A DNA stretch of 62,765 nucleotides from a candidate division CSSED10-310 bacterium (lineage in GTDB: Bacteria > CSSED10-310), in contig JAFGEQ010000020.1 in assembly GCA_016931515.1 (NCBI GenBank), positions 1-62,765 of the forward strand, read 5' to 3'. Both the position numbers and the translations under genes were made by a program. Numbering within the stretch: position 1 is the stretch's first letter; every line of letters starts with the position of its first letter. The notes below the pieces were generated by a model. That model worked only from the letters and a program-made list of their open reading frames with translations. It was not told the origin of the DNA and made no database searches. This document shows positions 34,780-45,755 of this stretch, one piece after another.

Positions 34780-35337
34780 ATGAAGTCGTGGTTTCCAGTT
34801 TTTTCAATTCCAATAGCTATTCTGTTTTTTATATCACTCCATGGATGTGACGATTCTGTTGAAACATACGATTACAGCATCAGTTGGACTATGGACAACC
34901 AGTCTCCTGGCAGTAACTCTGTTTTTTTGGCTTCAACCGATTCGGAACCTGATGAACTCATTCTGGCGGTTGATCTGAACACGATCAGTAACGGATCGGT
35001 TCATGGAGCGTATTTCGATCTGGTGTTTAGAGATGAAGTTCTTTTTTTTGATGATATCCTGGATGGCAATGTTCTGGAACCAGCCGGTTCGGTAGTCTAC
35101 AACGCCGCACTTGATCCACAGGATCCGGGTCGGCTCATCGTTGGTGTTTCGCTGCTTGGAGACACGATAGTAACGGATGCGAGCGGAGTCCTTGTTTTTG
35201 TTCGTTTCCTGCCACTCCGTAGTGGAACATGCCCCGTTGGTTTTGAAAATGCTCGTATTTTGACGGCTGATAACGGAGGAACCTACCCGGTGACAGGCAT
35301 TTCGTGGTATGGTGGTTATGCAACGGTTCTTGAATAA
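34780..35337 (+). CDS. Lipoprotein with cohesin-like domain
   Basis: A 185-residue exported protein. The signal peptide ends in a lipobox (FFISLHGC), so it should be lipid-anchored. The remainder resembles a cohesin fold: ILAVDLNTISNGSVHGAYFDLVFRDEVLFF, then LIVGVSLLGDTIV and a GVLVFVRFLPL strand. The end overlaps the start of a lytic transglycosylase gene by 29 bases. If it is a true cohesin it would bind dockerin-like modules such as those on the C25 protease and BNR proteins of this window. The fold call is by pattern only. Confidence 0.68.
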   Translation: MKSWFPVFSIPIAILFFISLHGCDDSVETYDYSISWTMDNQSPGSNSVFLASTDSEPDELILAVDLNTISNGSVHGAYFDLVFRDEVLFFDDILDGNVLEPAGSVVYNAALDPQDPGRLIVGVSLLGDTIVTDASGVLVFVRFLPLRSGTCPVGFENARILTADNGGTYPVTGISWYGGYATVLE

Positions 35338-35992
35338 TTATGTAATACCCATTCTGATGCTGAGTGGCTTGTTGTACTGCATTCCCGCTGTCCAGGCCGA
35401 TATTTACATGTATCTCGACAGTAATGGTGTGATCCACTTGGGAAACAACTCCGACGCTCGGAAACGTGGAACACTTCTAATGAAGGAAACTCCGAAGCAC
35501 AGGGTTCCGACCGCTGCGGACAAGCTTGAGATCATGAAGATGATCGATGATACGGCGAAAAAGCATGGAATTGATCCGGATCTTGCCAAAGCTGTTGCCC
35601 AGGCGGAATCAAATTTTCAGGCTGATGCCGTCTCACCGAAAGGTGCGATCGGTGTCATGCAACTGATGCCCGCTACTGCTACCCGGTTTAAAGTAAAGGA
35701 TATCTATCATCCGAAAGATAATATTGAGGGAGGGATTCAATATCTGAAGTTTCTTCTGGGTATGTTTCCGACAGATATGACTCTTGCTTTGGCCGCATAT
35801 AACGCCGGTGAGAATCGCGTGTTGGAGTTGGGGAGCATTCCGGAAATAAAGGAAACCCAGGATTACGTAGATCGGGTGATCCGCTTTTATAACGGCTTTA
35901 AGAACGGGAACACTTCTCCTGGAACCACGCTGTCTAGGCGGGTTCGAAAGTCTGTTAAAAGTGATGGTACAATTGTACTCTCCAATCTTTAA
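35309..35992 (+). CDS. Lytic transglycosylase (SLT) with N-terminal DUF4124-like segment
   Basis: A 227-residue exported protein. A signal peptide (to VQA) is followed by a short DUF4124-like stretch (DIYMYLDSNGVIHLGN) and an SLT domain with the catalytic Glu in AVAQAESNFQADAVSPKGAIGVMQLMP and the AAYNAGE motif. It cleaves peptidoglycan in the periplasm. ATG 35309 lies inside the upstream lipoprotein gene, so they are probably coupled; ATG 35318 is an alternative start. Confidence 0.9.
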   Translation: MVVMQRFLNNYVIPILMLSGLLYCIPAVQADIYMYLDSNGVIHLGNNSDARKRGTLLMKETPKHRVPTAADKLEIMKMIDDTAKKHGIDPDLAKAVAQAESNFQADAVSPKGAIGVMQLMPATATRFKVKDIYHPKDNIEGGIQYLKFLLGMFPTDMTLALAAYNAGENRVLELGSIPEIKETQDYVDRVIRFYNGFKNGNTSPGTTLSRRVRKSVKSDGTIVLSNL

Positions 35993-36010
35993 TTCTGGGA
36001 AAAAGGACGA

Positions 36011-36079
36011 ATGAGGCTTGCCGCAGGTGAACGGGAGAGAGTCATTCGTTACAACCTTGATTTGGAGTGGTTGAGATGA
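36011..36079 (+). CDS. Possible 22-codon small ORF
   Basis: ATG 36011 to TGA 36079 would encode MRLAAGERERVIRYNLDLEW plus two residues, with AAGGA just upstream. Its stop overlaps the ribosome-binding site of the following small gene, a layout that fits coupled translation or a leader peptide. It is too short for a confident coding call. Confidence 0.25.
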   Translation: MRLAAGERERVIRYNLDLEWLR

Positions 36080-36095
36080 GGAGGATCGATTCGGA

Positions 36096-36308
36096 GTGAA
36101 GGGGATAACATACATCAATAAGAAGATCCAATATCGGATTCACGCGACGGATCGGATTAATGACGAACATGGTTTGATTATTGTCGATCTTGATCTTGAA
36201 GAATTCGATTCTCGTATTACAGTCTTTGAATCCGGCAAGGTGATCATTAAATCACCGGATAGGAATGTTGAGATACATCTTGCAAAAGGGGAACTTCGAT
36301 GCGGATAA
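36096..36308 (+). CDS. Small protein of unknown function
   Basis: A 70-residue protein with no signal peptide and no family I recognise; it is rich in charged residues and predicted beta strands (GLIIVDLDLEEFDSR, KVIIKSPDRNVEIHL). The start is GTG 36096, with GAGGAGG 11 nt upstream. Its 3' end overlaps the PEGA-domain gene by 10 bases, so the two are likely cotranscribed. Confidence 0.5.
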   Translation: MKGITYINKKIQYRIHATDRINDEHGLIIVDLDLEEFDSRITVFESGKVIIKSPDRNVEIHLAKGELRCG

Positions 36309-37309
36309 ATTTATCTGTTGTTTGTTCGGTTCTAATATTTTTATCGGCTTCGATCATTGGTTCTTATGCGGACCCAGGTCAACTGATGTCGGCAGATATT
36401 ATCAAAATGCATGAAGATGGAATACCCAGTTCGGAGATTGTCGATTCGATCAGAACCCGAGGTCTAGGATTCGCTGTTACTCTGCCGATCCTGGAAGACA
36501 TGATTAAACATGGAATCGAACAGGGTGTGTTGGAAGTTTTACTGGGGCATGATTTATCTCGGCAGGTGAAAACTCTCGACCCAAGCCGGGCTCAAACAAT
36601 TCCCAAACAACCTGGAATAACTATTTCCTCGGATCCTTCGGGGTTGTCCCTTTTTGTCGATGGTCAGAGCTTTGGAGTAACTCCGTCATTATCCAATAAA
36701 ATCAAGCCGGGTAAGCATATTATCAAGATTGAGCATCCACTTTTTTTCACTCGTCAGGAAGAGATCGACTTCGATGGTATTAATGACATTTACCTCAGAT
36801 GGGAGCTTGAACCAAGAGAGCCTATTGTAAGAGTTGGTGTCAATTTGGACAGGGGATCGGACACACGCCCATGGTCATGGATCATTCGGCCGCGGAGTCA
36901 ATGCCCGGGTTGCAAAGTTGATCTCCAACTTCAGCCGTGGCAACCGATTGCCCGTGGAGGAGAAGCGATTTTTCTGCTGGATGAGAATTCTAAGCGTTAC
37001 TTTCATGGTTCCGGTGTTACCTGTCTTGAAATTAACATCTGGCAGGATGAAGTCAGAAGAGACCTCCCAATTCGTCAACTACCTCCTCCAGATCTGCAGT
37101 ATTTTATTTCCGATATCAGAATCGACCGCATTGAAATGATAGATATAGCAATCAATATTCGTATCAAAGAACTCGATCCCCTTCACCCCGAGATCGTATT
37201 ACAGGGTGATTCCGGATATCTGATCGAGTTAAATGAGGGTGGTCCGACTACTCCGAAACCGATCGGAAACGATCCTTTTTCAGATATGTCGCCAGTCATT
37301 CACCCATGA
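36299..37309 (+). CDS. Exported PEGA-domain protein
   Basis: A 336-residue protein with a signal peptide (to YADPG), a helical segment (about 25-90), and a PEGA-type beta domain (about 105-170: ISSDPSGLSLFVDGQSFGVTP, KPGKHIIKIEHPLF). A beta-rich remainder of unknown type follows. PEGA domains are found on surface-layer and cell-wall proteins. Its stop overlaps rsmD by ATGA, so it is probably in one operon with rsmD and coaD, which seems a packing effect rather than a functional link. Confidence 0.78.
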   Translation: MRINLSVVCSVLIFLSASIIGSYADPGQLMSADIIKMHEDGIPSSEIVDSIRTRGLGFAVTLPILEDMIKHGIEQGVLEVLLGHDLSRQVKTLDPSRAQTIPKQPGITISSDPSGLSLFVDGQSFGVTPSLSNKIKPGKHIIKIEHPLFFTRQEEIDFDGINDIYLRWELEPREPIVRVGVNLDRGSDTRPWSWIIRPRSQCPGCKVDLQLQPWQPIARGGEAIFLLDENSKRYFHGSGVTCLEINIWQDEVRRDLPIRQLPPPDLQYFISDIRIDRIEMIDIAINIRIKELDPLHPEIVLQGDSGYLIELNEGGPTTPKPIGNDPFSDMSPVIHP

Positions 37310-37893
37310 TGCATGGGCCAAAGGTAATCGGAGGCCGATTGGCCGGGTTCCATCTCCCGTATTGCAAGATACCGGGAATCAGACCCACGTTGGAATCGGT
37401 TAGAAAAAGTTTTTTTGACACAGTGGCGCAAGTTATTCCTGGAAATGGATTTATTGACGCTTTCGCCGGTTCTGGCATTATGGGCATCGAAGCGCTGTCC
37501 CGTGGGGCAGAACCTGTCGTGTTTTTCGAATCGGCAGAACAAACATGCCGCCAGTTGAAACAATCCCTTCTGCTCACGGGCCTGATGGAACGCACAATAC
37601 TGATACGGGGCGATGTGTCGGAGAAAATAGAAGAGAGTCTCGCCGGGCTCGAACAGACCATTGTCTTCTGCGATCCGCCCTATAAATCGAATCTCATGCA
37701 AGGGATTCTGAACCGATTAAGCGGATCTGCTTCAAATAAGAAGATTCTTTTAATAGCCATTGAACATCATCATAAAAACCGTCCCATGTCCGGTGTGACG
37801 GGATGGATTGTAACAAAAGAAAAACGCTATGGAGAAACCCAACTCACTTTTATCGTTCCGCAAGGTACAATAAAACTGGAGGTTCATCAATGA
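37306..37893 (+). CDS. rsmD: RsmD, 16S rRNA m2G966 methyltransferase
   Basis: A 195-residue methyltransferase. Family marks are VIGGRLAG near the N-terminus, RPTLESVRKSFFD, FIDAFAGSGIMGIEALSRGA (motif I) and the catalytic FCDPPYKS. It methylates N2 of G966 in 16S rRNA. The order rsmD-coaD is widely conserved in bacteria. Both ends overlap their neighbours by ATGA. Confidence 0.95.
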   Translation: MMHGPKVIGGRLAGFHLPYCKIPGIRPTLESVRKSFFDTVAQVIPGNGFIDAFAGSGIMGIEALSRGAEPVVFFESAEQTCRQLKQSLLLTGLMERTILIRGDVSEKIEESLAGLEQTIVFCDPPYKSNLMQGILNRLSGSASNKKILLIAIEHHHKNRPMSGVTGWIVTKEKRYGETQLTFIVPQGTIKLEVHQ

Positions 37894-38375
37894 TTCATGC
37901 TGTTTATCCCGGAAGTTTCGACCCAATTACGAATGGTCACATCGACATAATCCACCGGGCTCGATTGGTATTTGAACGTTTAACTGTTGCCGTCGTGGTT
38001 AACCCCTCAAAACAACCTTTGTTTACATTGACGGAAAGAGTGCAGATGATTCGAGATGTCCTGGATGATCAGGGATTAAGCATACCGGTCGCCAGTTTTG
38101 ATGGGTTGCTCGTGAAATACGCAGAAACTATCCAGGCTCAAGCGGTCGTGCGTGGTTTGAGGGCGTTATCGGATTTCGAGTTCGAGTTCCAGTTGTCATT
38201 GATGAATCGCAGACTGAAACCGGATATTCAAATGGTGTATTTCATGTCGAGTTCCGAAGTCACATATCTGTCCTCCGGGCTTGTAAAAGAAGTTGCATCT
38301 CTTGGTGGAGATGTAACGGGTCTCGTTCCCCCGATTGTACATCGACTCCTGATCGAAAAATTATCAATCAAGTGA
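37890..38375 (+). CDS. coaD: CoaD, phosphopantetheine adenylyltransferase
   Basis: A 161-residue enzyme that makes dephospho-CoA from 4'-phosphopantetheine and ATP. The nucleotidyltransferase signature is in YPGSFDPITNGHIDII, with VRGLRALSDFEFEFQ and the SSEVTYLSSGLVKEVA segment near the end. ATG 37890 has GGAGG 7 nt upstream and overlaps the rsmD stop; the longer open frame from 37803 is an artefact. It converges on the hydrolase gene and overlaps it by 12 bases. Confidence 0.97.
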   Translation: MIHAVYPGSFDPITNGHIDIIHRARLVFERLTVAVVVNPSKQPLFTLTERVQMIRDVLDDQGLSIPVASFDGLLVKYAETIQAQAVVRGLRALSDFEFEFQLSLMNRRLKPDIQMVYFMSSSEVTYLSSGLVKEVASLGGDVTGLVPPIVHRLLIEKLSIK

Positions 38376-39512
38376 ATCCAGATATTCGATGAAAGGCATT
38401 GTACTTTCGATTCCCCGATAAGGAACAAGAACATACTGATCCGGGAAAAATCCATTTAAAAACTCAGACCACCCACTCACAGGGATAATTTCTTTGGATG
38501 CCCAATCCTGTGTTTGGAATTTCCAGAGAATTTTTGAACTCGGGATTAGAAGATCATTTGTCAGATACGCAGATGCACGCCGGAGTTCCTTCGACACAGC
38601 ATGTTCCGAGATGCAGAGTTCCTGACTGATCTGTCGCTGATAGGCCATGACAGCCCAGTAATCCAAGGGTATATTCAGACAGTCTTCCAGATCTTGGCTC
38701 AGCCATTGACGTCCGTGATGAGGCCTGGTAACAGCTTCATAATAAAGGTTCATGCCTACGAGCATGTCAGGTTTTGCTGTTTTTATATGCGTAACAAAAC
38801 GTTTTAAAACTTGGGCGAGCGCTTTCGATTTACAGCGGGTCCAGTTATAGAAATCAGAACGATACCGCACGGTATGCGTGTTCAGATCGAACAGATCTGT
38901 CAGATTGCCTTTATGGAAAGGAGAGCCTCGAAAACTCCGCCAGACAGCAGTCGATAAATCCTGTGCCTGTCTGGAGACCAGATCGTCCTGGAATAATATG
39001 CCATCGATATCTGTGATGCATAGTTCGGAAAACATACTCATCAGACGCAGTTGGACATCGTTTCGAAAGATATCGAGGTGGTCACCCGGAATCTCGGAGC
39101 CTGTTTTCAGATCGATGGATGTGCTGTCCCAATCAGGTCGATCGGATAAAATCCATTGACTTTTTCGAGTTGTAATCCATGCAAATACTTTCATATTAAG
39201 TGAATGTGCAACATTCACAACCGGTGTTACGGCATCCGCCACAACAGGTTCATGTTGTGATAGAAAATAGACTCCTGAAGGATGTGTTTCATTTAGAAAT
39301 CGATATTTTCCATCATACGGGTTCTTGAAAACCCTTAAAATAATGGTGTTGAAACCGGCTTGTTTCAGTTGGCGAAACTCCGCTTTCAAACCTGCGATAT
39401 CAGGACTGCTCAACGTGAATACCTGGACAGCACGAATCGGTTGGAATTCACTTGCCGAACCCATCATCGAGTAAAGAGAGAGAAATACAATGAGATTGAC
39501 TAAGCGTTTCAT
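38364..39512 (-). CDS. Exported glycoside hydrolase resembling the PgaB C-terminal domain
   Basis: About 382 residues from ATG 39512, which opens a signal peptide (MKRLVNLIVFLSLYSMMGSAS); an in-frame ATG at 39533 is possible. The body is a TIM-barrel-like domain: IRAVQVFTL, GFNTIILRVFKNPYDG, MKVFAWITTRKSQW and CITDIDGILFQDDLVS. The last matches the catalytic region of the GHL13-type domain at the C-terminus of PgaB, which hydrolyses partly deacetylated PNAG. The PgaB N-terminal deacetylase domain is absent and no pga genes are nearby. A role in trimming a beta-1,6-GlcN-type polymer is inferred. Confidence 0.66.
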   Translation of the reverse strand: MKRLVNLIVFLSLYSMMGSASEFQPIRAVQVFTLSSPDIAGLKAEFRQLKQAGFNTIILRVFKNPYDGKYRFLNETHPSGVYFLSQHEPVVADAVTPVVNVAHSLNMKVFAWITTRKSQWILSDRPDWDSTSIDLKTGSEIPGDHLDIFRNDVQLRLMSMFSELCITDIDGILFQDDLVSRQAQDLSTAVWRSFRGSPFHKGNLTDLFDLNTHTVRYRSDFYNWTRCKSKALAQVLKRFVTHIKTAKPDMLVGMNLYYEAVTRPHHGRQWLSQDLEDCLNIPLDYWAVMAYQRQISQELCISEHAVSKELRRASAYLTNDLLIPSSKILWKFQTQDWASKEIIPVSGWSEFLNGFFPDQYVLVPYRGIESTMPFIEYLDSLD

Positions 39513-39524
39513 TCCCGGGGATAA

Positions 39525-41588
<2,064 letters not shown>

Positions 41589-41596
41589 GCGTTACA

Positions 41597-41625
41597 TTGA
41601 CGTCGACGCAAACAATGGCTATGTT
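41597..41625 (+). promoter_or_regulatory. Sigma70-type promoter candidate for dnaA
   Basis: TTGACG (41597-41602), a 17-nt spacer and TATGTT (41620-41625) lie in the 77-base gap between ligA and dnaA. Transcription would start about 34 bases before the TTG start codon. No DnaA-box cluster is seen in the gap. Confidence 0.45.
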
Positions 41626-41665
41626 GCATGAGAGGGCGAATAATTGATGAAAGAGGTATGACGGT

Positions 41666-43105
41666 TTGACAAGGCAAATTCAACAGACGGACGATATTTG
41701 GTCGCGAGTATTGAAGCGGTTACGAACGGATAAGAAATTGCTGAGTCGCCAAATGTATGAAACCTGGTTCAAGCATACCCGTCAGATATCTCTGGGCAAG
41801 AATCATATAGTTATCGAAGTACCAACTGCTTTGTATGGACAATATCTGAAAGAAAAATACGGATTACTGATCGAAGATCTTGTAGAGGCTGAAGCGCAAT
41901 GCAGAATGGAAGTGACCTATGAATTAGCCGATACGAGAGATCTTCCGCAGGACAGTCCACTATTTGAAGGATTGACCCGAACACCGCAAACCGGCAATTT
42001 CCCACCCCGGATACCCATATCAAAGCGGAATAACTCAGTGGAGACAATTCCTGATATTTTCAGTAATAATGGAAATACATACGAAGAATCAGGATTGCTC
42101 AGCCGCTTCACATTCGATGCATTTGTCGTAGGATCATCCAACCAATTCGCTCATGCTGCAGCTCGCGCTGTCGCTCACAATCCAGCTAAATCATATAACC
42201 CTCTGTATCTTCATGGAGGTGTTGGATTAGGCAAGACGCATCTGATGCATGCAATCGGGAATGAGATTTACAATAACAATCCATCTTTCAAGATCTTATA
42301 TGTTGAATCGGAACGGTTTACAAATGAAGTAATTCACCATATCCGGTTCGATAAAATGAGTGCTTTTCGTCAAAAATATCGGCACGTGGATGTTTTGCTG
42401 ATTGATGATATTCAATTCATTGCCGGAAAAGATTCAACGGTCAGTGAGTTTTTTCATACATTTAATTCATTGTTCAACGAATCCAAGCAGATTGTGATCA
42501 GTTCCGATCAACCGCCTCGTCTTATTTCAAATCTGGAAGAGAGAATTAGCTCGCGTTTTGAATGGGGATTGATCGCTGATATACAACCACCGACTCTTGA
42601 AACGAAGGTCGCAATTCTCCAGAAGAAAGCAGAAGAAGAGCACATCGATTTACCGGACAACATAGCTCTTCTGATGGCATCCCGATTGAAGTCTAATGTG
42701 CGGGAACTGGAAGGCGCTTTGAAAAATCTGGCAGCCCGTGTGTCATTGACAGGCAAAAAAATCGATACGGATGCTGCAATCGAGGCCATGAAACCCTACA
42801 TTTCAGATGTCGAAAAACGGATCACTGCGGAAATGATCATGAAGCAGGTCGCGCAACTTTTTGATATCAAGGCGTCCGAGTTTCGATCCAAGGGGAGAAC
42901 ACGGGATATTACTATTCCTCGTCAAATCGCAATGTATCTTTGCGATCAGCTGACACAGTTGTCCCTAGTTGAAATTGGCAAGAAGTTTGGAGGTCGAAAT
43001 CACTCGACGGTCATTCATGCCTGTCGAAAGATAAAGGATGAACTCGGGTTAGATGAGGATCTGAGAAAACGAGTCGACTTGCTGATTAATATTTTAAAAA
43101 GCTGA
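41666..43105 (+). CDS. dnaA: DnaA, chromosomal replication initiator
   Basis: A 479-residue DnaA with all four domains. Domain I is seen in MYETWFKHTRQI. The AAA+ domain has Walker A GGVGLGKTHLMHAIG, Walker B VDVLLIDDIQFIAGK and the arginine-finger region SSRFEWGL. Domain IV has the DnaA-box-binding signature GGRNHSTVIHACRKI. Translation starts at TTG 41666, with AGAGG about 10 nt upstream. Unlike the common dnaA-dnaN arrangement, it sits between ligA and a transglycosylase gene. The next gene starts one base after the stop. Confidence 0.97.
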   Translation: MTRQIQQTDDIWSRVLKRLRTDKKLLSRQMYETWFKHTRQISLGKNHIVIEVPTALYGQYLKEKYGLLIEDLVEAEAQCRMEVTYELADTRDLPQDSPLFEGLTRTPQTGNFPPRIPISKRNNSVETIPDIFSNNGNTYEESGLLSRFTFDAFVVGSSNQFAHAAARAVAHNPAKSYNPLYLHGGVGLGKTHLMHAIGNEIYNNNPSFKILYVESERFTNEVIHHIRFDKMSAFRQKYRHVDVLLIDDIQFIAGKDSTVSEFFHTFNSLFNESKQIVISSDQPPRLISNLEERISSRFEWGLIADIQPPTLETKVAILQKKAEEEHIDLPDNIALLMASRLKSNVRELEGALKNLAARVSLTGKKIDTDAAIEAMKPYISDVEKRITAEMIMKQVAQLFDIKASEFRSKGRTRDITIPRQIAMYLCDQLTQLSLVEIGKKFGGRNHSTVIHACRKIKDELGLDEDLRKRVDLLINILKS

Positions 43106-43106
43106 T

Positions 43107-44354
43107 GTGGATATCGGTAGCACTTTTATGATGGGATGTAGATGCAGATTTAATTATATTTATGCTGCGGTTATCTTTACATTCATAGGTTGCACGCATT
43201 TAGATATTGTTTATCGCCCCGATTCAACCGAAGAACACGCAGTGCGCGATTCGGCAGAACCCGTTGAACTATCTTATTCAGAGGAATCAGCTGACGTCGA
43301 CGTATCCGTCCGCGACAAGAATTCCAACGATGTCGACTTATCGGATTCAGAGATAGACAATGAAATAACATCTGACAATTGGCTCGATGAGACTCAACAG
43401 GGATCCAATTGCACTTCCATCTACCGGTTGGATATCCCGATGAATCCTCATATCGATAACTGTAAAAATTATTTTTTGAATAAATTTCAAAAGGATTATT
43501 TTCAAGGATTGGACCGCCGCCGACGGTTTCAGACGATGATTCAGGAGAAAATCAGGGAACGGGGTATGCCTGAATCTGTGGCTTGGATTCCAATGGTTGA
43601 ATCCTGGTTTGACCCCGCAGCGCGTTCACCCTGTCATGCGGTTGGCTTATGGCAATTGATGCCGGCAACTGCAAGAAAATTCGGTCTGAGAATCGATGAC
43701 TGGATAGATGAGCGAAAAGATCCGATTCGTTCGACCGATGCAGCTCTGGATCTGCTGAGTTATCTTCATGAGAGGACAGGCAGTTGGTTTCTGGCATATG
43801 CCGCATATCATTGCGGTGAATCCGGAATCAATCAGGCAATCAAGCGCCAGGGTATCGATGACTATTGGATTTTGTCAGCCCGAAAAGAGTTTTCATCTCA
43901 TACACGATTCTATGTTGCTGCGATAATGGCACTGACAGCTATTGAACGGGACAGTGAACGTCATGGAGTTCAATTTCCGGCTGCTGATCAAATCGATGAC
44001 GGTACAATTATCTTGGCAAAACAGGTCGATCTGCGTTGGATTGCCGGGAAATTGGGTGTCGATGTAAGGGAATTAAGAAAACTGAATCCGGCGTTGAAAA
44101 GGACCTGGACACCACCGGATTATCCGGGTTTCACTCTGCATATTCCAGGTGATTGTGTGGACACGGCGATTCGGGCTGAGATCGACCAATTTGAAAGAGA
44201 GCCGGATTGGATTGAACACATCATTCAGCCAGGAGATACTTTAAGTTCGATAGCTGAGCATTACCGGATTTCGATTGAATCGATAATGACGACCAACCGG
44301 TTGACCGAGCACCTGATTATCGCAGGAAAGAAACTGCTGATTCCAGTTTTCTGA
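43107..44354 (+). CDS. MltD-like lytic transglycosylase lipoprotein with LysM
   Basis: About 407-415 residues; the start is uncertain (GTG 43107 or ATG 43128/43131, none with a strong ribosome site). A lipobox (VIFTFIGC) gives an anchored lipoprotein. An acidic low-complexity spacer (about 35-95) leads to the SLT domain, with the catalytic Glu in AWIPMVESWFDP, GLWQLMPATARKFG and AYHCGES. A LysM peptidoglycan-binding module ends the protein (HIIQPGDTLSSIAEHYRIS), and a weaker LysM-like segment precedes it. It acts on cell-wall glycan strands. This follows the MltD pattern. Confidence 0.92.
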   Translation: MDIGSTFMMGCRCRFNYIYAAVIFTFIGCTHLDIVYRPDSTEEHAVRDSAEPVELSYSEESADVDVSVRDKNSNDVDLSDSEIDNEITSDNWLDETQQGSNCTSIYRLDIPMNPHIDNCKNYFLNKFQKDYFQGLDRRRRFQTMIQEKIRERGMPESVAWIPMVESWFDPAARSPCHAVGLWQLMPATARKFGLRIDDWIDERKDPIRSTDAALDLLSYLHERTGSWFLAYAAYHCGESGINQAIKRQGIDDYWILSARKEFSSHTRFYVAAIMALTAIERDSERHGVQFPAADQIDDGTIILAKQVDLRWIAGKLGVDVRELRKLNPALKRTWTPPDYPGFTLHIPGDCVDTAIRAEIDQFEREPDWIEHIIQPGDTLSSIAEHYRISIESIMTTNRLTEHLIIAGKKLLIPVF

Positions 44355-44360
44355 CAGATT

Positions 44361-45755
44361 TTAAGGATTAACACGCCCGGTCAGAATTACTTTGATTGTT
44401 TCGATGATAATCTTTATATCCAACCATAGTGAATAGTTATAAATATACGCAAGATCGTATTTCAGTTTATTTTCTGGATGTGTCGCGTAACCACCGTTTA
44501 CTTGCGCAAGTCCGGTTAATCCGGGAAGAGCTTTAAAGCGCTCACCGTATCCGGTTACCTGATCCAGATATTGCCGAACAAAATATGGACGTTCAGGTCT
44601 TGGACCGACGAAACTCATATCTCCACAAAGAATATTGTATAGTTGAGGAAGTTCATCAAAACGGTTTTTTCTCAACCATTTGCCTAAAGATGTTATTCTC
44701 GCATCTGATTCATCAGACAGAACCGGTCCCGTCTCACATTCTGCGTCTTTGATCATTGTTCGAAGCTTATAAATAGTAAAAATCCTCTGATCTTTACCGA
44801 CTCGCTCCTGCTTGAAAAAAATTGGACGTCCCATGCTTATCCATATCATTAGACATGAAGCGAGTAAGAGCGGCATGGAAACGATCATTACAATCAACGC
44901 GACTACTAAATCAAAAAACCTTTTAACCACAGGAACATCAGGATGTTTTATCATCTCGATGAGAGGAATGTCATAAAGACGTAGATGGTTGACTTTCCCT
45001 ATCAGAATCTCATAACAACTTGGAAGTACACAAATTCTTGTTGATAACTGCTTCACACGGCTGATGTCTCCAACAAGCTTTTCTTCCCAGGATCCCTGCT
45101 TGGAAAGAATAACCTCATCAATGGGTATTGTCTGCAGAATCTGTAACAGTTCATCCCTGCAACCGAGTATTGGAAAACCTAGAAGATGGGTCTGATTGTT
45201 GGATGTGTCATTATCTCGGAGGATGCCGACAATTTTCAGACCATAACTCGGAAACCGTTGAATTTCCTTTATCACATTTTGTACACTCTCATTAGTTCCG
45301 ACGATAACAACGCTCCTGTCCCTGACTTTAACTCGAAAAAAACGGCGAAGAAGAATGTGCCAACTACTCGTTGTCAGAATCAACAGTACCCATAGAAGAA
45401 TAAAAATTGAACGCGGAAAAATAATATCCTGACTGAAAAAATAAATGGCTACTAAAATTAGGATCTCAGTCGTTACTACTCGTAGGACTGCTCCGATTAT
45501 CTCATCCCGTCGTCTGAGTGAAAGAGTGTCATAGAGACCGTGAAGATATAAAAGCATCAAATGCATGAGAAGAAGTATCCAGAGACGATGATTGACAATT
45601 TGCATTCTTTCCAGAGGCATTTTTTCCTGAAAAAATAGAAGCGCACTCTTTGAACGGATCCAGTACGAACCAACATAAACCAGCGGTGTCCAAAACAGGT
45701 CACCGGCAAACAAAACCAGTCGGGTTATTCGTCTCAAAGCATCAACTTGTTTCAC
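44361..45755 (-). CDS. Polyprenyl glycosylphosphotransferase (WcaJ/CpsE-type initiating enzyme)
   Basis: A 464-residue polyisoprenyl-phosphate hexose-1-phosphate transferase that starts exopolysaccharide or O-antigen units. Four or five N-terminal helices precede a CoA-binding-like domain (VVIVGTNESVQNV). The C-terminal catalytic region includes KRFFDLVVALIVMIVS, IFFKQERVGKDQRIFTIYKLRTM, RFDELPQLYNILCGDMSFVGPRPE and the GLTGLAQVNGG loop. The start is GTG 45755. It follows the GT2 gene on the same strand with a 14-base overlap. Confidence 0.95.
   Translation of the reverse strand: MKQVDALRRITRLVLFAGDLFWTPLVYVGSYWIRSKSALLFFQEKMPLERMQIVNHRLWILLLMHLMLLYLHGLYDTLSLRRRDEIIGAVLRVVTTEILILVAIYFFSQDIIFPRSIFILLWVLLILTTSSWHILLRRFFRVKVRDRSVVIVGTNESVQNVIKEIQRFPSYGLKIVGILRDNDTSNNQTHLLGFPILGCRDELLQILQTIPIDEVILSKQGSWEEKLVGDISRVKQLSTRICVLPSCYEILIGKVNHLRLYDIPLIEMIKHPDVPVVKRFFDLVVALIVMIVSMPLLLASCLMIWISMGRPIFFKQERVGKDQRIFTIYKLRTMIKDAECETGPVLSDESDARITSLGKWLRKNRFDELPQLYNILCGDMSFVGPRPERPYFVRQYLDQVTGYGERFKALPGLTGLAQVNGGYATHPENKLKYDLAYIYNYSLWLDIKIIIETIKVILTGRVNP

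Noticed and set aside
37803-37889. N-terminal extension of CoaD
   Set aside because: It overlaps rsmD by 87 bases and breaks the conserved N-terminus; ATG 37890 has the ribosome site.
41589-41665. Replication origin next to dnaA
   Set aside because: No DnaA-box cluster or AT-rich unwinding element is visible in the gap.
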